Positions 8,294 through 11,632 of a stretch of 11,632 nucleotides of DNA are shown piece by piece. Positions within the stretch are counted from its first letter, which is position 1; every line of letters begins with the position of its first letter. Made by a program: the position numbers and the translations under genes. Origin of the DNA: Bacteroidales bacterium (GTDB lineage: Bacteria; Bacteroidota; Bacteroidia; Bacteroidales; UBA4181); assembly GCA_031264715.1 (NCBI GenBank), contig JAISDP010000190.1, positions 1 to 11,632 of the forward strand, read 5' to 3'. Below the pieces are notes generated by a model. It worked only from the letters and a program-made list of their open reading frames with translations, searched no databases and had not been told where the DNA came from.

Positions 8294-8932
8294 TTATACA
8301 ACTATGTTCACTTCGGGGGGTGGAGGAGGCAATTCGTTCAACCCGGACACTTCTTTGCCGCTTGCTTCTATCTTCTGACTTCCGGTACTTACCGATGCGG
8401 AAACCCATTTGAAGAACGCCTTGATGGTTGCACTGTCCGCCGTATCCAACTGTACAACCACTTCAGTTATCTGTTTTAAGATACCGGTATTGGCGCCTTG
8501 TCCGGCAGCACAGGCAACCACCATTCCAAATTTGCGTTTTTGAAACTCGGTTAATCCTTTTTGCCAGTTATCGGTAGGTTCGCCGTCGGTCATGATAAAT
8601 ACCAACGGTTTCCAGTCGCCTTTCTGTTCGGCTGTGGTTTTGGTTACTTCCGTGTCCATTTTCTGGGATAGAAGCGACAATGCATCACCTAAAGAAGTGG
8701 TTCCGGATGCTTGGATGTCGGGCATCTGGAACATCGACAATTCTGTTAACGGGACAATTTGCTTGGCCGCACTGTTGAATGTGATCACGCTTAAAAACGC
8801 AGTTTCAAGGGCATAGGGATCTTGCCGGAGGCTTGAGACCAGTACCTGCACTCCATTTTTTACTGCTTCAATAGGCTCGCCGGTCATTGATCCGGATGTG
8901 TCCAATACTAAGTATACAGGTAATCTTCTCAT
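8294..8932 (-). CDS. TerY-like vWA domain protein, intact MIDAS
   Basis: This 212-residue protein is a lone vWA domain of the TerY type. The MIDAS is complete: Asp11-x-Ser13-x-Ser15 in LDTSGS, Thr79 in SGTTSLG and Asp116 in MTDGEPTD. Unlike the longer TerY at 6351-7400, it has no cysteine-rich domain and instead ends in LPPPPPEVNIVV (201-212), a tail repeated in the next gene. No signal peptide or membrane helix is visible, so it should be cytosolic. Its ATG overlaps the stop of the second TerD-domain gene by 4 bp (ATGA), which implies coupled translation between the TerD and vWA sections of the operon. The probable role is a metal-dependent scaffold for TerD-type proteins or the kinase/phosphatase pair; this is inferred from family context. 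Confidence 0.92.
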   Translation of the reverse strand: MRRLPVYLVLDTSGSMTGEPIEAVKNGVQVLVSSLRQDPYALETAFLSVITFNSAAKQIVPLTELSMFQMPDIQASGTTSLGDALSLLSQKMDTEVTKTTAEQKGDWKPLVFIMTDGEPTDNWQKGLTEFQKRKFGMVVACAAGQGANTGILKQITEVVVQLDTADSATIKAFFKWVSASVSTGSQKIEASGKEVSGLNELPPPPPEVNIVV

Positions 8933-9606
8933 TTTGCATAATTATTTAAAATGGTTTGGATGGTTTGCAGAAAGACCTTGTCGTCCGTAGGATCCCCGAT
9001 CGCGTCAAATTTCCAGTCGCCATTCCTTTTATATAATTTCCCCAAAATGAGCGCTCTTTTGTTGGCAAAAGTAGCGTCAGTCGCTATATCAAATTGAGAG
9101 AACACCTTGTTTACCTTTGTGGGAGTTCCTTCGTACATCCTGATTTTGGCATACGGAACCTGCGAAAAGTCAAAATTCTGCCCCTGGTTCAGATAGATGT
9201 TGATGAAGAAAAATACTTTTTCAACCGAACTGTCTAATTTGTCCAAATTGACGGAGATGATTTCATTATCCAACCCATCGTCGCCGCCCTGATCGCCTTT
9301 CCGGTCGTCGCCGCTGTGCCTTAATGCGCCATCTTTCGTTTGCAACTTGCCAAGCGGCAGATTTTTCTGTTGCAGGAATCCGTTATAATCGGGCGAATAG
9401 ATATAGTCAACCATATTCCCAACGCTATCGGTCATGATACAACTCAAATCCAAATCGACATCTTCAACAACCTTTTTGCTGCCGAACAGGCCTTTTTTGA
9501 CGGTTACGATTGCTCCCCAGTTTACGCCTACACAGAAGTTTGTTAATTTTTCTCCGGTGTCTTTCCGAAGGTCTATTTTCTGACCTTTGCTCAAACTTAT
9601 TGCCAT
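8929..9606 (-). CDS. TerD-domain calcium-binding stress protein (second copy)
   Basis: This 225-residue protein has one TerD domain across nearly its whole length. The acidic Ca2+-binding motifs of the family are present: DVDLDLSC at 49-56 and the Asp/Gly-rich loop starting HSGDDRKGDQGGDD at 97-110. It is longer than the classical TerD/TerE type, with an extra loop near 36-48 containing GLFGSKK, and looks closer to the TerZ/TerX-like branch, though I cannot place it firmly. TerD proteins are soluble beta-sandwich Ca2+ binders of the tellurite/stress system. An AAGGA sequence at 9611-9615 (minus strand) lies 4 bp before the ATG, one of the few Shine-Dalgarno-like sites in the operon. Upstream is a 97-bp gap containing a terD relic; downstream it overlaps the vWA gene by 4 bp. 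Confidence 0.92.
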   Translation of the reverse strand: MAISLSKGQKIDLRKDTGEKLTNFCVGVNWGAIVTVKKGLFGSKKVVEDVDLDLSCIMTDSVGNMVDYIYSPDYNGFLQQKNLPLGKLQTKDGALRHSGDDRKGDQGGDDGLDNEIISVNLDKLDSSVEKVFFFINIYLNQGQNFDFSQVPYAKIRMYEGTPTKVNKVFSQFDIATDATFANKRALILGKLYKRNGDWKFDAIGDPTDDKVFLQTIQTILNNYAK

Positions 9607-9631
9607 GATTTCCTTGTTTTGTTAAAATTAA

Positions 9632-9700
9632 TTATTCTTCTAATTCATATTTCAATATTTCCTCATTGCTATCCGGATTGTAGATGCGAATGAACGAATT
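9632..9700 (-). pseudogene. Remnant of a lost terD-type gene (22 codons)
   Basis: Immediately after the terA-like stop, the minus strand reads NSFIRIYN-PDS-NEEI-L-KYEL-EE and then TAA. This matches residues 122-143 of the TerD protein encoded at 10371-10925 at 17 of 22 positions, in the same orientation, and the DNA also aligns well (for example the shared plus-strand run TATTTCCTCATTG). No start codon or other TerD segments flank it, so it is a relic rather than a gene. The simplest explanation is a third terD-like copy that was almost fully deleted, or a recombination scar from the terD copy two genes upstream. It forms most of the only sizeable gap inside the operon. Confidence 0.8.
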
Positions 9701-9702
9701 AT

Positions 9703-10359
9703 TTATTTACTTCCGGCAGACCATTTCATTCCCCAATTGTATGCTTGATCACAAGAGCCATGGTCGGGATGGAATGAAATCAATTTTTTAACTGTCATGG
9801 AATGATCCTGTCCGAAAATAATTTCGGCAATAGCGCAGAATTTCTTATCGCTGTATTGTTTACCCATTTCCACAACGATATCCGGATTATCGGGAACTTT
9901 TATAGTGACTGTGCCATTGGTTTCGGCCCATCGGGCAGCGCCCTCGTAAATAAAACAATATACTACGATTCGCTTCAACTCCGATACTCCCTGCGGATTA
10001 ACCAAAATATTTTCCCCGGAACCGGCTCCGGAACGGTCGTCTCCGGTATGCCAAATCCATGGAATACCGGTATAGCAACCTTGCCTGGTCAACTTGTCTT
10101 TTGTACCGCCTTGTCCATGGGCGAACTGCAAACCATCGATGACGGATTTCTGTCCATCATTCAGTTCGAAGAAACAACCCAAATCCAAGTCGATTTCGCC
10201 GGGTGCAAATAATTTTGCAAAGAAGCCCTTCTTTTGCTCCTGTCCCCAATTCAGGTTAATCACTATTTCCCTGTTCTTATCTATCCCGTCTTTCGAGAGA
10301 TTGATCTTATGGGTATCACCCGATTTCTCAAGGGTAATTTTATTCAAATTGATAGCCAT
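9703..10359 (-). CDS. TerA-like protein, TerD superfamily
   Basis: This 218-residue protein matches the conserved domain of TerA. Diagnostic stretches are GEIDLDLGCFFEL (54-66), HTGDDRSGAGSGEN (104-117), a hydrophobic strand followed by IYEGAARW (137-144) and a C-terminal AYNWGMKW (206-213), the last a signature of TerA proteins. The two acidic motifs correspond to the Ca2+-binding sites of the TerD superfamily. TerA partners TerD-type proteins in the tellurite/colicin/phage resistance phenotype, but its biochemical role is unknown. Residues 8-30 look like an extra leader strand pair. The gene starts 11 bp after the terD stop with an A/T-rich leader and no Shine-Dalgarno sequence. It is shorter than enterobacterial TerA, which carries additional sequence beside the core. 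Confidence 0.9.
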   Translation of the reverse strand: MAINLNKITLEKSGDTHKINLSKDGIDKNREIVINLNWGQEQKKGFFAKLFAPGEIDLDLGCFFELNDGQKSVIDGLQFAHGQGGTKDKLTRQGCYTGIPWIWHTGDDRSGAGSGENILVNPQGVSELKRIVVYCFIYEGAARWAETNGTVTIKVPDNPDIVVEMGKQYSDKKFCAIAEIIFGQDHSMTVKKLISFHPDHGSCDQAYNWGMKWSAGSK

Positions 10360-10370
10360 AGCATTTATTT

Positions 10371-10925
10371 TTATGCGTATTTATCTACAAAATATTGTAA
10401 TCCGCCCTTGTATCCGATACCCATGGCTTCAAACTTCCATTCGTCCCCTTTCTTATACAATCGCCCGAACTCAACGGCTGTTTCTATCGAAAAGTCTTCA
10501 TCAAGCTCATATTTGGCTATTTCCTCATTGGTTTGAGCATTGTATATGCGTATAAATGAATTGCGCACTTGCCCGAAATTTTGTTTACGGGTTTCGTAAT
10601 CATGAATGGTTACTGTAAATATTATTTCCTGTATTTTAGAATCAACGGCAGATAAATTAACTGTCAGTGTTTCATCATCACCATCACTGTTGCCTCCGGT
10701 TGTGTCATCTCCTGATGATTCTACAGCGCCATCCGGAGATTTAGGATTGTTGTAAAATACAAAAAACTCATCCCGGAGTATTTTCTTATTTTCGCCCAGC
10801 ATAAATGCTGATGCATCCAGGTCAAAGTCAAATCCTGTACTTTGATTGGGATCCCATCCCAGTCCAACACCAACTTTTGATAAGCCGATTTCGATCCGCT
10901 GTCCTTTTGTCAAATTAATTGCCAT
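10371..10925 (-). CDS. terD: TerD family calcium-binding protein, first gene of the operon
   Basis: This 184-residue protein is a classical TerD/TerE-type protein in length and sequence. Family landmarks in order are MAINLTKGQRI at the start, GFDFDLDASAF (31-41), FVFYNN (55-60), the acidic Ca2+ loop SSGDDTTGGNSDGDDE (70-85), VTIHDYETRKQNFGQVRN (105-122) and EWKFEAMGIGYKGGL (162-176). Known relatives bind two Ca2+ ions through these acidic motifs. The protein is soluble, without signal peptide. It leads the operon, after 700 bp without a gene, and a TTTG/TAATTTTT promoter candidate lies 73-105 bp upstream. Part of its coding sequence (residues 122-143) is echoed in the relic at 9632-9700. Whether it is better called TerD or TerE cannot be decided from sequence alone. 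Confidence 0.95.
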   Translation of the reverse strand: MAINLTKGQRIEIGLSKVGVGLGWDPNQSTGFDFDLDASAFMLGENKKILRDEFFVFYNNPKSPDGAVESSGDDTTGGNSDGDDETLTVNLSAVDSKIQEIIFTVTIHDYETRKQNFGQVRNSFIRIYNAQTNEEIAKYELDEDFSIETAVEFGRLYKKGDEWKFEAMGIGYKGGLQYFVDKYA

Positions 10926-10997
10926 GGTTTATTCGATTAAAATTAAAATTGCGTAAAAGTATTAAAAAGCATTATAAAATACGATGTGTAGTACGAA

Positions 10998-11030
10998 AAA
11001 AATTAACGAAGATTGCAAAATATTTTCAAA
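10998..11030 (-). promoter_or_regulatory. Candidate Bacteroidota-type promoter of the ter operon
   Basis: On the minus strand TTTG (11027-11030) is followed after 21 bp by TAATTTTT (10998-11005), which matches the Bacteroidota sigma-ABfr pattern TTTG...TAnnTTTG at all but the last base. Transcription would start near 10990 and give a leader of about 65 bases before the terD ATG. A second possible -7 element, TACTTTTA at 10954-10961, has no clear partner. The region is A/T-rich, so chance matches are possible. Confidence 0.4.
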
Positions 11031-11066
11031 TTAGTTCTCCATACCATAGGGAATCCATAGAATCAA

Positions 11067-11093
11067 TGCGGAGAACATCCACCAATCTCCGCA
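11067..11093. repeat. Perfect 8-bp inverted repeat
   Basis: TGCGGAGA (11067-11074) and TCTCCGCA (11086-11093) are exact reverse complements round an 11-base spacer. It lies 37 bp upstream of the candidate promoter -33 element. It could be an operator or the stem of an upstream transcript; nothing else identifies it. Confidence 0.55.
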
Positions 11094-11109
11094 GGTGATT
11101 CACCATATG

Positions 11110-11128
11110 AAACCCCATACGGGGTTTT
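11110..11128 (+). terminator. Hairpin AAACCCC-ATAC-GGGGTTTT, weak terminator candidate
   Basis: A perfect 7-bp stem with a 4-base loop is followed on the plus strand by only one further T, giving GGGGTTTT. The symmetry allows a similar hairpin on the minus strand, where it would shield the ter promoter from read-through. The T tract is short, so a simple structural repeat is equally possible. Confidence 0.25.
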
Positions 11129-11173
11129 GATCCGGTGGCGGTGCATATTTTTTCTATTTTTTCTATTGATATG

Positions 11174-11191
11174 GTTTCCCTGACGGGAAAC
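11174..11191. repeat. Perfect 7-bp hairpin GTTTCCC-TGAC-GGGAAAC
   Basis: The two 7-base arms are exact reverse complements round a 4-base loop, the same geometry as the hairpin at 11110-11127. No T tract follows on either strand, so a terminator is unlikely. Confidence 0.5.
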
Positions 11192-11246
11192 GCCCACAGT
11201 ATGGTGGTTTTGTTATTGTTATTGACCCTGATATCGGTGGTAAAAC

Positions 11247-11396
11247 GTACACGATTTGTGACCGTCACAACGTCAATGGTCGAAGAATGTACGCGATAGA
11301 TGACCAATGGCACGTCAATGGTCGAAGAATGTACACGATAGATGACCAAGGGCACGCTAATGGTCGAAGAATGTACACGATACATGACTAGTGACA
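11247..11396. repeat. 42-bp tandem repeat, about 3.5 units
   Basis: Three full units occupy 11271-11312, 11313-11354 and 11355-11396, each containing AATGGTCGAAGAATGTAC. A half unit precedes them (11247-11270) and a degenerate scrap follows (11397-11416). Units 1 and 2 differ at only two positions; unit 3 is more diverged. The period is 14 codons, so on the minus strand it reads as repeated VIYRVHSSTIDVPL, but a coding role is doubtful. The junction 11302-11323 is itself an imperfect palindrome (GACCA...TGGTC). Confidence 0.9.
11256..11270. promoter_or_regulatory. Perfect palindrome TTGTGAC-C-GTCACAA
   Basis: The 15-base sequence has exact 7-base arms round a single C. It resembles a dimeric repressor or activator site. 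It carries the TGTGA/TCACA half sites of CRP-type boxes but with a 3-base instead of a 6-base spacer, so a standard CRP site is not supported. It sits at the edge of the 42-bp repeats, about 330 bp from the terD start. Confidence 0.35.
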
Positions 11397-11463
11397 CGCT
11401 ATACATGACCGTCGCCATACCCTGTCAGTGGTGGAGTTTTATTGTCTTTTTATAGACCCTGAT

Positions 11464-11503
11464 GACCCTGTCAGGCCTGAAAGGTCTGTCGACCCTGTCA
11501 GGC
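11464..11503. repeat. GACCCTGTCAGGC direct repeat (two copies)
   Basis: The 13-base sequence GACCCTGTCAGGC occurs at 11464-11476 and 11491-11503, 27 bp apart, and a partial copy ACCCTGTCAG lies at 11419-11428. The core CCTGTCAGG is itself a palindrome. The same motif occurs in inverse orientation at 11-25, at the opposite end of the operon. Confidence 0.7.
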
Positions 11504-11513
11504 TGCGTTGCAG

Positions 11514-11547
11514 AGAGGGTGTGTCAAAAGTGGCGCATCCTCTTTTT
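11514..11547 (+). mobile_element. Possible insertion-sequence end or terminator hairpin
   Basis: AGAGGGTGTGTCAAAAG begins at 11514 and resembles the terminal inverted repeats of several Bacteroidota insertion sequences; the element itself would extend to the right, outside the window. The same bases can fold as a 12-bp stem with wobble pairs (11514-11525 with 11532-11543), a 6-base loop, and TTTT after it on the plus strand, so a rho-independent terminator is an alternative. No transposase can be confirmed in the remaining 85 bases. Confidence 0.35.
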
Positions 11548-11632
11548 CTATTGGAAGTGCCTCATGCGGCATGTTTCATTTTGAAGCACCATTTTTGACT
11601 TACTTTTGATTGTGGGAGGTATAGTTGGCTTC

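Larger units (their letters stand above)
10926..11632. other. Gene-less region upstream of the operon, rich in short repeats
   Basis: I see no convincing protein or RNA gene here. The stretch holds the likely operon promoter (10998-11030), perfect inverted repeats at 11067-11093, 11110-11127, 11174-11191 and 11256-11270, tandem 42-bp repeats (11247-11396), three CCTGTCAG motifs (11421-11502) and a terminal-repeat-like hairpin (11514-11547). A minus-strand open frame of 130 codons (11026-11418) exists, but much of it is translated tandem repeat and it has no recognisable domain, so I do not call it a gene. Confidence 0.6.

Noticed and set aside
9623..9656. Internal promoter before the second TerD-domain gene (TAATTTTA with an upstream TTG)
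   Set aside because: The -33 element is weak, the spacing is off and the segment is A/T-rich relic sequence; the evidence is too thin for a feature.
11172..11300. Plus-strand 42-codon frame with a hydrophobic stretch, as a possible small membrane peptide
   Set aside because: No ribosome site, contains a hairpin and repeat sequence, and nothing supports expression.
11247..11396. CRISPR array
   Set aside because: The 42-bp units are contiguous with no unique spacers.
11026..11418. Minus-strand open frame of 130 codons upstream of terD
   Set aside because: About half is translated 42-bp tandem repeat, the rest spans several palindromes, no domain is recognisable and there is no start signal. 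Better explained as repeat DNA, though homologues in other genomes would change this.

Overview
The window (about 11.6 kb) is almost filled by one co-directional gene cluster on the minus strand, transcribed from right to left. Features pointing to Bacteroidota (probably Bacteroidales) are moderate GC, mostly A/T-rich leaders with few Shine-Dalgarno sequences, a TTTG/TAnnTTT-type promoter candidate ahead of the first gene, and protein variants that look typical of that phylum. This assignment is an inference; no marker gene is present.

In transcription order the cluster reads: terD-type gene (10371-10925), terA-like gene (9703-10359), a 69-bp remnant of a lost terD copy (9632-9700), second TerD-domain gene (8929-9606), TerY-like von Willebrand A (vWA) protein (8294-8932), a paralogous vWA protein with a broken metal site (7658-8293), a small YggT-type membrane protein (7397-7654), a longer TerY protein with C-terminal cysteine-rich domain (6351-7400), a PP2C phosphatase with an Ig-like N-terminal domain (4811-6349), a protein kinase with zinc ribbon (3310-4809), a TerB-like acidic helical protein (2913-3284) and a PMCA-type Ca2+-ATPase (28-2907). 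Gaps are 0-25 bp or 4-bp overlaps, apart from the 97-bp gap that holds the terD remnant, so a single operon is likely.

This is a Ter stress-response locus of the type built round the TerY-P triad (vWA TerY + PP2C + kinase), a group known from comparative genomics. TerD proteins bind Ca2+, TerB carries DG-x-I-D repeats, and the last gene pumps Ca2+. The likely logic is a cytosolic or membrane-proximal Ca2+/metal-responsive complex, scaffolded by vWA proteins and switched by reversible Ser/Thr phosphorylation, with the ATPase as membrane effector. No terC is visible; the ATPase and the YggT-like protein are the only clear membrane components.

Right of the operon (10926-11632) lies about 700 bp without a convincing gene. 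It holds a likely operon promoter, four short perfect inverted repeats, a 42-bp tandem repeat of about 3.5 units, CCTGTCAGG motifs also found inverted at the far left edge of the window, and a terminal-repeat-like sequence that may be an insertion-sequence end or a terminator. Positions 1-27, beyond the ATPase stop, hold only the left CCTGACAGG motif.
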